Shown here: one piece after another, positions 22,347 through 33,177 of the stretch
Numbering within the stretch: position 1 is the first letter of the stretch
Layout of the letters: every line of letters starts with the position of its first letter
NCBI GenBank assembly: GCA_001599595.1
Contig: BCHH01000001.1
Span: 62,001-126,000 of the forward strand
Source: Beverwykella pulmonaria
Lineage: Eukaryota > Ascomycota > Dothideomycetes > Pleosporales > Melanommataceae
Length of the DNA stretch: 64,000 nucleotides
Reading direction: 5' to 3'
Made by a program: the position numbers and the translations under genes
Notes under the pieces: model-generated
Seen by the model: only the letters and a program-made list of their open reading frames with translations
Databases searched by the model: none
What the model was told of the DNA's origin: nothing

Positions 22347-22797
22347 TCATGCTGTTGATTCAGGGGCTGGTTGCGACACATAAACCAGGTCTGGAATAAG
22401 CGAGTGATAATAGTCGAAAGTACGCTCCTTGGAAGCGCGTGAGATTAGGAGGAATGGGCCGATGAAAAGGGCCGACAAAAGCGCTACGTACAAACATGCA
22501 CGCAGGGAGTGTTGTAGAAGTTGATTCGGGATTGCCGTCCTGTGCGTTGAATGCATCACGGGCTGAACACGCCTCAGTAACAGATTGTGAAGAGAACAAA
22601 GAGAACACAGCGACGCACTCAACAAAAACATTGTAGAGGTAAATCAAATACATTTCCGCATAGCCGCTCTCTCCCAGTTCCTCACCAATTCCCTTCAAAC
22701 AACGCCTCAAAGCCCAATCTCTCCTAGTACGTCCTATTCCATGGCACATGGTCAAACGTCGTAATATCTACCTTTTGAACTCCTCATTTGCCCGCAT
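22347..22797 (-). CDS. Possible small two-helix membrane protein
   Basis: A spliced model gives a plausible protein. Exon 1 is 22797-22772 (MRANEEFK), followed by a 48-nt GT-AG intron. Exon 2 starts at 22723 (RRDWALRRCLKGIGEELGES...) and runs into a first hydrophobic helix (YLIYLYNVFVECVAVF). A second intron of about 75 nt ending at a TAG acceptor would join the frame that codes a second helix (LLSALFIGPFLLIS) and a polar tail ending at 22347. The second splice pair is weak and other choices exist. No family is recognised. The gene is convergent with tyrosinase, with 255 bp between stops. Confidence 0.4.
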
Positions 22798-22955
22798 CTC
22801 AATCAAGTGAGTCGAATTCGAATCTCTTCAGAATCGAATTTCTTCTGATCCTTCTTCTTGCATGCTGTGGTGATATGGAGATATGAAGGATGCAGACGCT
22901 GCGGAAGGTGGAAGTGATCAGTTAGTGTCGATTTAGACGAAGACGACTGGCTCTT

Positions 22956-23603
22956 CTACCTTTGGTATGTCTGAGGATGAGTGACGCGCAGTCTGTGATT
23001 CTGGACATGTCCATGCTGCAGGATATTTAGTCGCAGACAGATTCCAGGGCAGAGGTGTGGGGAATGTCCGATGGTGTGACTAGGCGGATGTGAACTAGTA
23101 TTTCTTTGAGCATCGTGGACAAGCAATAAAATGTTGGAAGATGTGTAGGAAGAGCATGCACTGAAAATTCTCATGCTGTACTCCCTCTTACACGAAAACT
23201 CCTGATCTTCAAAGACGACTTTGCCAGCCGCAACATATGCTTTGTAGTTGATATGCTCAACAGGGATCAGCATGGTGGCGAAGCTGCGGATGGCGCCCAA
23301 CGTGTAGTACGAGAAGGCCATAGCATTAGAGCTGGCCCAGTTGCGGTAGGGGGAGCATGTTGGTGGGTATGTCATTTTAGGAGAGCTGCAAGGGCATGTC
23401 GAACTAGATGGTGCCCCATTTGTGGGCACTAACGGCGATGGGGTCTTTATAAAGAGATTTTTCGCACATTGTGTAGCAGAATTCGATGGCGGAGCAGCGT
23501 GATCATGTAGTGTTTTTGTGGGGGCGAAGGGAGAGATGAGGAGGAGGGCAAGGAAGAGAGGGATGTAGGAGACACATTGCTGGATAGTGCATTGCTTGGC
23601 CCA
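22956..23603 (-). pseudogene. Possible broken secreted-protein gene
   Basis: One minus-strand frame is open from 23603 to 22956. It begins with a strong signal-like helix (YIPLFLALLLISPFAPT) and continues with a cysteine-containing, protein-like stretch (WASSNAMAFSYYTLGAIRSF, then FEDQEFSCKREYSMRIFSAC). No ATG opens this frame. Three nearby ATGs (around 23600-23570) lie in the neighbouring frame and reach TGA soon after. So either a one-base shift has broken the start, or the start codon is on an unrecognised upstream exon. The last 60 residues are low-quality and may be intronic or 3' sequence. Family unknown. Confidence 0.35.
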
Positions 23604-24586
23604 TTAATTTAAGAAGCTTTGAGTGAGGAGGTTTACGGAAAATGAGAAGTATGGTGGGTTTGCAGCATGATGGTAGAGCTTGGCATAAAACTTCAAAGAA
23701 GATTTGCCCTGTGTTAATGAGACCTCAATACGTGGTTATGGCAAAGTGTAAAGCTTGCAAGGCGCAGAAGGAGATTAACCAAACCTCGATTCCAACAGCG
23801 TCGTTCAGACTTTGGAAGGCAAGTTCAAACGGTCCAAATGTGACGATACTTCCGAGCTGTCACGATGAAGAGAGTAAAAGGCGTTCCTTGCACGCATCAT
23901 GAGCATGAGAATCGATGCACCCTTGCACCTATTCATGCCTGCTATCGCGAAGGTCCATTCCTCTCGCAGTGCCACATCGAGGGAAAGCAGGGGAACAGTA
24001 GACCTAGTGCTCACTGGTCTAATGCTCCATTAGACTCCATATTCCATGCTTAAAGACTAGACACCGAATGGGCCGTAGCAACATAATCGTAGGCATACCG
24101 ATGTGCGTCTCTCATCTGTGCTATGATGGGTCTTTTGAGCGTGTTGAGATGTTCTGCTGAGCCCAAGATTCATTCCATCGCCAATGATATTGGCTGATTT
24201 GGGTTCGAGGACGTCGGTGACGCCTTCTTGGTCTTCGGCGTGGTGTTAATTCGAGCATGTGCTCTACGTCAGGGATATGGCAAAACTAAGAATGGCTAAG
24301 CTCTGGGATCTATTACGTCGGTTTTGGCTTTCATCATTCTGCTATAAAATACCTCTCCAAGACGAGTATATCCACTTTCCAACACAGCGCTTTGTCTTCG
24401 AAACTTCAATATTTCAAAAATAAAGACTTTAAATGCAGGGCATCATATCCTCCGTTTTTCGTTTAGGACTAAATATCGACTATTTACGTAGAGTGACAGG
24501 GTGATCTGGATTGATGTTATGAGTACAAATTTTAACATACAAGTTATTGGTAGTGTGGAAAGGGCTTCTATTAGATAGGTGTTTTC
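23604..24586. other. Intergenic, no gene seen
   Basis: About 1 kb with only short chance frames. AT-rich at 24360-24560. Confidence 0.5.
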
Positions 24587-24610
24587 GTTCCAGTTCCAGT
24601 TCCAGTTCCA
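24587..24610. repeat. Hexanucleotide repeat (gttcca)x4
   Basis: Four perfect tandem copies of gttcca directly abut the stop codon of the phosphodiesterase gene on the opposite strand, so the repeat lies in its 3' UTR. Confidence 0.8.
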
Positions 24611-26143
24611 TTAATTCCCCTCCACCCTCCTCAAGACTCCCATATTCAACCCCACAATCAACCTCACCAAATCCCAGTCCCCGTTCTCTCCTACACAGTC
24701 CATGACCACAATTCCTGTCCCCCCATCACCCCCCTTCGCTCTCCTCACACAACCCTCTACTCGGCCGCTTTCGCTGCTCTTTCCCGGATCCGCAGGTGAA
24801 CTGATCGGCTCTACCAAATGATGTTCCGCACAAACCCACTCCTCCAGCCCCCTATTCACGACCCTCGCAATCGCCCCTGGCCAACACGCCTTTCTCCAGA
24901 AATTACTCCCAGAACAAAAATTCAAATGCAGTGGCCCCGCCGGCAACGGATTCGTGACATCCGTATTCACGCCGGGGATGAACGCCGTGCACTCGGCCGA
25001 CCGCACGAGGTGCTCATTGCTGTATTTCAACTTGTCAGGGATTTGGGTAGGCTGGAGCACCTCGCAGAAGTCCTGGATGCAGAAAGGGCCGTGGTGCGCG
25101 TGCGTGGTGTTGTACGGCCATGTTGTTGCGTCGAGGCCATATCCGCCGTCTTCAGTGCGGGGGCTTAGGGTCGGGGAGGGTAGGGACGAAGAGTGCAGAT
25201 CGTATCTTCTTACGAGGACGAGTTTACCGCGTACAGCGCCGAGATAGGGAATTGCAGGGTCGGTGTGCCATTTTGACGCGTTAGGAGTGATGTAGTGCTG
25301 TTCTAGGATCTGTGAGAGTTGAGCGTCTGTGGAGTTGCCTACGCCTTCTCTTTTAAGGGATATCAGAATCGTCTCGGAAGGGCTATCGGAAAGGAAGTCG
25401 TAGCAGGTTTGGAGTATAGGCTCAAGGTATTTGGTTCCCGTGAGGCTGACGGGAAAAGCGCCGTGTACAAGATATAAGTCCTTTTTGCTCGTGTCCGTGG
25501 CATGGGAAGGTTGAACCCGGATATCTAGAAAGCGGATCCCATTTTCAAGCTGCGTCTGCACGTCCACAGCTTGGCAGCGGACAGAAGGCAGGGCGCGGTA
25601 GTAGGTGTGTGAGTTGTGAGTTCCGGGGATGCTAAGAGCGGATAAAGGGAGGCTAGAGGGGAGATTGGACATCCATTTTGAGAGGTCGTGGAGATGATTT
25701 GTGTGGATCGTGAGGTGCGGTGTTGGAGCTGGGTGATATAGCGCTGTGTAACTAGATGATGGATTGGGAGTCAATGGCGTGAACGAGTGGGATGCCTTTT
25801 GTGTGTAGGATGGATTTGTGTCGATCCGGTAGCGTTCGCCTTTGGGTGTCTCAATGGTGAGACGATGTGTAAGACTGGACGTTTTTCCACCTGAATCTTG
25901 ATCGAGATCTCTGAATGTATACGATTCGAACGGCTCTAATTTAACGTCCAAGTCTTGGTGGTTGAAAGTTTGAGCATGCTCCCCAAGCTTGGGCGCAGTT
26001 GGTGCTAACGAAGTAGTGGTATTGGAAGCAAATGAGAATGCGTTGGCTTTAGATTGTAGAGTGTTTGGGTCCTCGAATCTTTCAATGCCTTTCAGTGAAA
26101 TAGAAGTCGGCGTCAAATTACGAATGGTGAGCGGCGGCGCCAT
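24611..26143 (-). CDS. PI-PLC X-domain-like phosphodiesterase
   Basis: Single exon, 510 aa. The core matches the phosphatidylinositol-specific phospholipase C X-box superfamily: SIPGTHNSHTYY with His176, GIRFLDIRV (about 202-210; metal or substrate residues Arg and Asp), and DLYLVHGAF with the second His227. The layout is bacterial-PLC-like: no EF-hand, PH or C2 domain, and no signal peptide. The N-terminal 140 residues are a beta-rich region that begins LTIRNLTPTSISLKGIERFE, seen in ascomycete members. It probably cleaves a glycerophosphodiester or phosphoinositide, in the cytosol; the true substrate is unknown. Confidence 0.85.
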   Translation of the reverse strand: MAPPLTIRNLTPTSISLKGIERFEDPNTLQSKANAFSFASNTTTSLAPTAPKLGEHAQTFNHQDLDVKLEPFESYTFRDLDQDSGGKTSSLTHRLTIETPKGERYRIDTNPSYTQKASHSFTPLTPNPSSSYTALYHPAPTPHLTIHTNHLHDLSKWMSNLPSSLPLSALSIPGTHNSHTYYRALPSVRCQAVDVQTQLENGIRFLDIRVQPSHATDTSKKDLYLVHGAFPVSLTGTKYLEPILQTCYDFLSDSPSETILISLKREGVGNSTDAQLSQILEQHYITPNASKWHTDPAIPYLGAVRGKLVLVRRYDLHSSSLPSPTLSPRTEDGGYGLDATTWPYNTTHAHHGPFCIQDFCEVLQPTQIPDKLKYSNEHLVRSAECTAFIPGVNTDVTNPLPAGPLHLNFCSGSNFWRKACWPGAIARVVNRGLEEWVCAEHHLVEPISSPADPGKSSESGRVEGCVRRAKGGDGGTGIVVMDCVGENGDWDLVRLIVGLNMGVLRRVEGN

Positions 26144-26790
26144 TAGATTTCATCTAGCTTTATAGAGGCAAACGTAAGGGTATAATGTGAAACAAAAATT
26201 GAAAACACCGATAGCACACAGAAAGCGAATCGTGGTGTAGAGATGAAAAACGGACAAAGCAACGCAGGGTTCATTGGGACATTAGTGCCAAGACTTGCTT
26301 ACTCGGGAAAGCCGAGCAACGCCATCAGCCCTAAATAGCCAACGCTTCTGAGGAAGTGAACCGCCCTTTGGCAGACAAGATAGGATGTAGTATTATGGTT
26401 CTCAATGAGTTCTCAGTCCCGTATCGTCCATGCAACATCACCAACGCCGCATCATATTCAAAGTCATGAGGTTGTCCGAAAACAGACAATAAGTCTTCAA
26501 TTCCATATTCTCCAATGGACAGCATTCGACCACTTCGTAAAAAGCCTGGTTCTGCCAAACCAGGAGGTAGCTATGGTATTATGCAGTGATAAATGGATAA
26601 CGAAAATAATAAAAATGCATTGCCGATCCACCAACAACGGGTCAAAATGCAGACGAAAATGAACGCCATCCGTGCAATGTTTGACCATCCTTTGCTATAA
26701 CCAGAGATCTTAGCAGGAGGTCCACAAGTGTGATCAGCCCAGCTTCGCCCTACTCTATCCGCTACAAGTACTTCTCGCTGCCAACACCAA
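26144..26790. other. Intergenic, no gene seen
   Basis: 647 bp between two minus-strand genes. It holds the phosphodiesterase promoter and the sirtuin 3' flank. An open frame at 26331-26558 lacks an ATG start and any family resemblance. Confidence 0.5.
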
Positions 26791-28809
26791 TCAATTAAGG
26801 ATGTTGGAAATATCCATGCTCGACGTAGAGAGTCGAGATTGGCGAGCGTGCATTTCCATCATAAGTTGATCCGCAGACGGCGAGCCGGCCTTTGTCGGAG
26901 TGAAGGGCTCCATCTCTGGCGAGGGAGGTGAGGCGTTGGTGCGAGAATCTGAGCTTGAAACCGGTGCCATGCTATCTCGAGCTTCTTTTTTGAGCCCGGT
27001 CAGTACACCACTTACTCGCCTCTTTGGGGTGCTCGGCTCGTGTTTCACAGTGGTATAGATGGGTTCTTGGTTCTCCTTCGTGGTGTATGGCTTGACGAAT
27101 TTGACGTTGGATTTCTTGCCCTCAGGTTTCTTGACGTTAAATTTCGTGGCTTTGAAGCTGTTCGCGATACTGGCGGAATTGGTATTGTTCTTCGCTTTGC
27201 CTTTGGCGGCTGCGGCTTTCTTGGGCTGGGTCTGTCGTGGCTTGGCTTTTGACTCCCGTTTGACCGCAGGCTTCTTGGCTGTGATGTCCTCGTGTGCACC
27301 CTGGACTTTCCTCTTCGTCCCAGGCGCCCATGGCAGGAAGGTAGGCTGTTCTAGAGGTTTCAAATCCATCTCTTGTTGAGCTTTTACGCGTGGACTTTGA
27401 ACGGGCGTCAGCATTTGGCCTTGTACCTGCTCAACCGCAGTGCGCTTCTTTGGAGTTCCAACAACGACGTCGGCCCTCTGCTTTTCTTTCGTCTTGATCA
27501 AATCCTCGTCTGTGACCTCTTTGTACACGATCGGATCATCCCATCTTCGCATAGCAGCTAGACGAGCGACCTCGTCGCATGGACCCTTCACCACCAAGTC
27601 CCAGCTGTTCGCAAGATCCTTTCCAATGGGCTCAGGGTCATTGTTGATCCAGATGGCAACACCGTCTTTTCGGTCTCGTACAACTGCACACATCTCCCGT
27701 GCAATCCTTCTGACGCCTGGAACTTTCAGGGTCGTGCCAGCGACAATGATGGCGTCAGGTCTAGTGCGCAAATCCAAAGCTGCGCAAGACCCTATGGCTA
27801 CATCGTCCGGGTTGTGCTCATTGTACAAGACCATCCGAGGGCGAAGTCGGCCGATACCGTGACTCCGCTTCTCGGCGACTGCGCGAACCGCGTCATTCGT
27901 GGTACAATTCTCGCACGCAGGTGGCACCGGGCCAATGAACTGCTCAGCATCGAATTCAGATAGTGCATTGCACTTGATACAATACATGTGCCCAAGGCCG
28001 CCGTGCAGTTGGACCGTTTTAGGCCACGGGCCTCTTGTTGGGAGCGGGACTTGAGTATTTAGGGGCGGTAGGGACGTGTCGATGCCATCGACATTTTGCG
28101 TATAGAGTCGCAGCAGTCGCCCTTCGTGGGCCAGGGTGGCGAGGAGATGGTGGAAAGCCGTGGGTTGTGCGGTCTTCGTTTTCTGGGACAGGGAGCGCAC
28201 CATATCGTGGAACGATGAAGTTGATTGGTCGTCCTGGTAGACGGACGCGTCGAACAGGTCCTTGCCAGAGGACTTGAGTTTGTGGTCTTTGCGGAGCGAA
28301 TTGAATAGACCGCCCGATGATCTGAAGTCGGGAATGCCAGCCGACACGGAAATGCCTGCGCCTGCAATGACGACAATTTTCCGCTTCTTGTGAAGCACCT
28401 TCAAAAGGCGCTCCAGCTGGGGCCTCTGATCCTCGTCGAGATCCTGGGTGAGGTCTAACCGCTGGGTTGGGCGCGCCTTGGGGTCTGCTGTTGTGGGCGG
28501 CTTCGGGTTGGCTGTGAGCTTCCTCTTCTTGCGCGGTCGGTTGTCGCCGTCATTGCTCGAGGGCGGTGTGGAAATATTCTCAGGTGCTGGGGAGGTCACG
28601 GCTGATGAGCGCTGTGAGGCCGAAGGGGATGGGTAAGAGCGTCTGGTGCTGGCGCGATAGTCGGGGTGGTCAGGGTGCTCTATCGGCGGGGACACAGAGC
28701 GCTCGGAGAGGGTAGAGACGTCCGAAGAGGCGCTGGAGTCGGAGGGAGACGAGGGAGGTGCTGAGCTGAGCGGTGAACTCGAGCCCGCGGCGACGTCGAA
28801 GTAAGCCAT
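26791..28809 (-). CDS. HST4: Sirtuin of the HST3/HST4 type
   Basis: NAD+-dependent protein deacetylase; family members Hst3 and Hst4 remove acetyl from histone H3 Lys56 after S phase and protect genome stability. Single exon, 672 aa. The N-terminal 130 residues are Ser/Pro-rich with a basic RPRKKRK patch (probable nuclear signal). The catalytic core has GAGISVSAGIPDFRS (150-164), TQNVDGID (237-244), catalytic His269 in QLHGG, and zinc cysteines 277, 280, 299 and 302. The family-specific block LKSSGKDLFDASVYQDD follows the first motif. The C-terminal 250 residues are basic and disordered with AT-hook-like lysine/proline stretches. HST3 and HST4 cannot be separated here. Confidence 0.9.
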   Translation of the reverse strand: MAYFDVAAGSSSPLSSAPPSSPSDSSASSDVSTLSERSVSPPIEHPDHPDYRASTRRSYPSPSASQRSSAVTSPAPENISTPPSSNDGDNRPRKKRKLTANPKPPTTADPKARPTQRLDLTQDLDEDQRPQLERLLKVLHKKRKIVVIAGAGISVSAGIPDFRSSGGLFNSLRKDHKLKSSGKDLFDASVYQDDQSTSSFHDMVRSLSQKTKTAQPTAFHHLLATLAHEGRLLRLYTQNVDGIDTSLPPLNTQVPLPTRGPWPKTVQLHGGLGHMYCIKCNALSEFDAEQFIGPVPPACENCTTNDAVRAVAEKRSHGIGRLRPRMVLYNEHNPDDVAIGSCAALDLRTRPDAIIVAGTTLKVPGVRRIAREMCAVVRDRKDGVAIWINNDPEPIGKDLANSWDLVVKGPCDEVARLAAMRRWDDPIVYKEVTDEDLIKTKEKQRADVVVGTPKKRTAVEQVQGQMLTPVQSPRVKAQQEMDLKPLEQPTFLPWAPGTKRKVQGAHEDITAKKPAVKRESKAKPRQTQPKKAAAAKGKAKNNTNSASIANSFKATKFNVKKPEGKKSNVKFVKPYTTKENQEPIYTTVKHEPSTPKRRVSGVLTGLKKEARDSMAPVSSSDSRTNASPPSPEMEPFTPTKAGSPSADQLMMEMHARQSRLSTSSMDISNILN

Positions 28810-29944
28810 GGCGAGGCGAAGGGTGGGCGGGAAAGGCGCGACTGCCTGTTGTGTCGTCGTTCGCAGAAGGGGCAGGGGCGTGTCGTGGTGAGCGTGGTGA
28901 ATGGGAAAGGAGCCTGGGAAAGGAGCCAGCAGGAACTGTGTCGCCGCTGCTTATTCTCTTCCTCCGCCGTCGTGATGAGCGCGCGCAGGCTGTGTGGGGG
29001 GTGGCAGTAGCTAAATCATTTGTGCTAGCAATAGTAGGAGCGGTGTGTAGGGGATCGGGCGCGTCGAGGGTAGACGTGCGGGCGTGGACGCGGTGAGGGC
29101 GAACGGGGAGGAAATGAGGAGGTTGGCGATCATGGTGCATCGAACGAGCGATGATGGGCGGAGAGGTCCAGCGTTGACCTGGGAAATGCCAAGCGTCTCG
29201 AGCGCCAGGAACACCAAAACATCGGGCTCTGTTTACGCTGGCACGAGCACCGGCAGCCACCCGAAAGAGCAGCTTGAATCGGCGGTATCGCGGGCACTGG
29301 CAAGCAGCTTGTTGGTGCGGGTAGAGACGCGACGCCTGCTTTCGATCGCGACCTAGCATTCTTTGTTTGCCCATTCTTCCCGCTGGCAGACAACTTGGAC
29401 GCTTCGTTACAACGCTTCTGCTTTTGCGTCGAGGGGATGCAATTATCCGATGCGTTTCTCGTCCTCGCCCTGCGGGTGCGCACCGTGTTGTGCATCCGTC
29501 CTCCATCATGCCGCTGTTACGCGTCGGTGAATTGGGCTGGTCTATCCGCAACGTGCATTGCCGCAGATCTTGAGGGCAGTTCATCTTCGCTCCTCGCTCT
29601 TCACCTCCACATTGTGATGGCGCCGCATGAGGTGGTCTGCGCGAGGAGAACACGGCGCTAGAAGCTCCAAGGCTAGTGTCTCGCTTGCTGCCGGCCGGCC
29701 GTGTTCCACCGCCAACCAAACCCCAGCTCGCAGAACCTCATCGTCGCCAAGGTCCATGCCTCACAGTCTGCCTGGTGCCGTCGTCCATTTTTCGTGTCTG
29801 GGATGTTCTTCTCTTTCACTATGGGCTGTTCTCTGATGGAATCTGACACCCCCGCTTGAGCTTGCCATTTCCGCCCTGTTCTTTCCCCTCCCCTCTCTGC
29901 CTCAGCAAGCCACCTCGTACAGCTCGGTTTGCTCAAAGCAGACT
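28810..29944. other. Divergent promoter region HST4/MED16
   Basis: 1.1 kb between divergent starts. GC-rich, with a pyrimidine-rich stretch at about 29850-29930 just before the MED16 start. A long minus-strand frame (28670-29719) overlaps the sirtuin start, is compositionally biased and has no recognisable domain, so it is not called. Confidence 0.45.
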
Positions 29945-32929
29945 ATGCCCTTGATCATGGACGACCAGGCATACAACATGGACGTCGACGATCTCTTCGG
30001 AGACTCGGAGCAGGTCGCCCTCTCGCCAATGTCTGCCCCGCCTATCACGGGACTGGCCCACCGGTTGGATGACCTGAGTGCCAACGGGTGTTGCCAGAAG
30101 ATAGCCTGGTCAAAGAATGGATGTGTAGCCTACATTACCCCAGACGGCTACGGGGTCAACCTGAGAGTCTTCTGTCGAGATCCTCTCACTGGGAAATGGG
30201 ACCTTGGCAAGGATACCGAGCTGGACACCTCGCCTGCCGAAGATGACTTTCCGTTTGCGCATCTGTCCTGGAGCCACTTGGGAAACGAACTCGCTGTAAT
30301 GGACTCGGCTGGTCACGTCATGATCTTTTCGTGCTCGCTGGTATTGGATCGCATGACCTACATGCGAGCCGACGCGATCCAGCCCGAGGCGGAGGTGGAC
30401 GCCGTAGTAGGCATGCACTGGCTTGCAATACTTCCCTATGAGCAGAAAGTAAGTCCTTCTCTTACTTGTGAAGTCAAAGGCTTACCCTACTAGAACCATA
30501 TAGCTTGGTCGGCGACGGGCAAAGGAGATAAGTGGGACTTTAAGATCAATTCGCACGTATTTCAGGATGCCCATCATCCACTCGAGGGCAAGGCCTCTCT
30601 GATCTACCTGAAGAGACACGGTGAACTTAAACTGCGCTTTCAGCAGCCAGACAGTAGCTGGCACGAAGTATCCACCGTATTAGGACCTATGATATCCACG
30701 CGAGAGCCTTTCACTCATGCCGCTTTCGCTTCCAACAACGACAACACCCTCCTACTGGCCGCCTATGATGTTTCGAGTCGGCTACATCTCTACCGAGTCG
30801 AAGCAAAGTGGAACGTGCCACCTCCAAGACCTGGACACCCGCCAAAACCTTTCGACAAGCCGGACCTGGAAGTCTCCCAGATCGACGTCGAGGATAGCTG
30901 CTATCCCATCAGCTCCACCGTAGTCAGCGGCGACCTCAATGGTGGGTCGGAATCGAAAATTCGACTTCCTGCCCAGCTCACGCATCTGAATTTTCTTCCC
31001 ATCACCCCCGAAAAAGATGATGACACATTTCCAACCATTCAAGCCATCTTCTCGACACCTCCAAACATTGTGTCTTGCGATCAGACACATCCCCAGCAGA
31101 CCCCATGTAGCATAATAGCGAAGTGGGAAGTGCATTACGCACATCAAAATCAGCTTCATTCCAGTCTGGACAAAGTCACTTCCAAAAAGAAGACCATCAA
31201 CTCAGTGCCAGGTCGAAACGTATTCATCATGAAGAGATTTCCCGACACTGTCATGCACTCTCTCATCCTCGGATTCTTCCCACTCTGGTACAATATGCTC
31301 CTAGCCTTCTGTTACAGCGACGGAACGATTGAGTTCCGAAAACGAGCAACAATGGAAATCCTATCTCCCGACTACAACACCGAAACGGTAACATCCCTTT
31401 CGCAAGTGGGCTTCTCATTCCCGCTCGACCCCTCTCTCCACATAACTCTCTCGCCGAACCACTGCATGGCGGCCTGCCTATCACACGACGGGCAAATCAA
31501 AGTTCGCTCCGTAGAATATAACTACGGTACCTTCTCCACTGATGATGAGGACCCGCGGCACTCAGCCGCGCTCGCTGCTCTCGTCCTGCAATTCTCGTCT
31601 ACAGCAAATCAATACTTCTCCAGCGACGATATTTTCGCCGTCATGGGCGAGGTATCGGAGAAGCGCAAACGCGACTTCGTCTACCTCTTGTTCCAGGGTC
31701 TTCAACTTGACGTAGACTGCGGCATCGACGATACGACAAACCCAAACAAGAGCTTGGTCCTCCTCGGTCGCACGCCCTTCTTCGTCAAGACACTCAGCGC
31801 AGCGCATCTCCTCGGCCTCCAAGGCAGCGTAAACCGCAGCGTGACCAGCAAACTCGCATGGATGATACTCAACATCAAATATATCACGCAGATCCTCACG
31901 ACCATCATGCGGATGCACGGGCAAATCGACAAGAACCCCCTACGGCCCGAAGTCGTCCCCCAATTCGTCGGCATCTGCCGTTGGATCATGCAATTCATGG
32001 TCTACATGCTCGACGAACTCATGGCCATGGGTTTTCAGCTCAAGAACCACCCGCCCGCAACCCTCGACCGCGCAACCCTCGAAGCCAAAATCCATGAACT
32101 CAACAAGCCCGCGCTTCTCTTACTACTCTCCTCGTTCCCACGCATGATGATGAAAGCCTGGGAAACACCACTGGCATGGGTCATCCGGACTGCCTTCACA
32201 TACTCCAACTCCAGCCCCACACCAGAAATCCGTCGCATCTACTCTCCGCTGCATCTCGCGCTCTCTGAATGTCCCTTCGATTGGCGGCTCTTCGAATCCC
32301 TTATCTCTGAAGCACAAGTCCTCGTCCGGAGCTCCTACAAGCGGGCCAACCTGTCCGAAGCTCAGCGCAATGAATGTGAGCGCGAACTCATCCTCGGCCG
32401 CATTCCGGATGTCCTGATGCCGGCCGCAAAACGTCTACTCACGGACACGCTATTCAATGAGAACCAACAGAATGGGTGTTTGTTGGATAAATTAGATGTA
32501 GCAAAGGTGATGTTCTTCGATACGACGTGGTTGGGACTGCAGCATTCAAGGCGCGCAGACGCATGGTTTCAGACCCATGTTGTGGACGTATGTCAGAAGA
32601 TGATCATTAGAGGGACGGGGACACAAACACATGCTACGAGCCCGGCTTCGAATTCTCAGCATCCCAGTCAATCTCAGGCCAGTAGGAATCGTAGCGACAG
32701 CGTCGGCGGACCAGGACATACTGATGAGAATGGCATTTCGAAAAAGAAGCAAGGGGCGGAGAAGAGTAGGCTGAGGAGATGCACGAGGTGCGGTGCGTAT
32801 ATGGAGGACGTGGTTCAGGGGATGCCGGGGTATACGATCAATCATGTTAGTTGGCTGATGGGGGTTGCGAAGCATTGCGTCTGTGGGAATAGTTGGATGT
32901 TAGGGGAGGAGAAGCCGAAGGCAAGGTAG
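29945..32929 (+). CDS. MED16: Mediator complex subunit 16
   Basis: Tail-module subunit of Mediator (Sin4 in yeast), which relays signals from activators to RNA polymerase II. Exons 29945-30448 and 30494-32929 give 979 aa. A second in-frame ATG at 29957 (MDDQAYNMDVDDLF) could be the start instead. The N-terminal half is WD40-like: CQKIAWSKNGCVAYITPDG, FAHLSWSHLGNELAVMD, NHIAWSATGKGDKWDFK. The C-terminal half is helical, and the protein ends with a cysteine pattern (RRCTRCGAYMEDV ... KHCVCGNSWML) like a zinc-binding end. Recognised by overall resemblance to ascomycete MED16 (LRFQQPDSSWHEVSTVL block). It is convergent with TSC10. Confidence 0.85.
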
Positions 32930-33177
32930 AGGTTGTGGTGGCGAAGGGGCAGGAAAAAGTGATTCGTTCTCAATTCCTGCTCTCTTTGTGTGTTTCTGTC
33001 TGTGTAGTATGTCAGAAGGCAACATTTATATCAAACATCAAGCTACCTATCAGATATCAGACTAGGTGGTGGGGCGTGTATTACTATTATTCGTAAACAA
33101 GCACAAGCAAGTTTGACCATGCTTCTCATATGGCTCTAAAAGCGTTCTCATTAGGGTATACGCAAATCCGCATCTCC

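Noticed and set aside
28670..29719. 349-codon minus-strand frame between HST4 and MED16
   Set aside because: It overlaps the sirtuin coding start on the same strand in another frame, has biased Arg/Ser/Pro composition and no domain. It is most likely a GC-driven chance frame.
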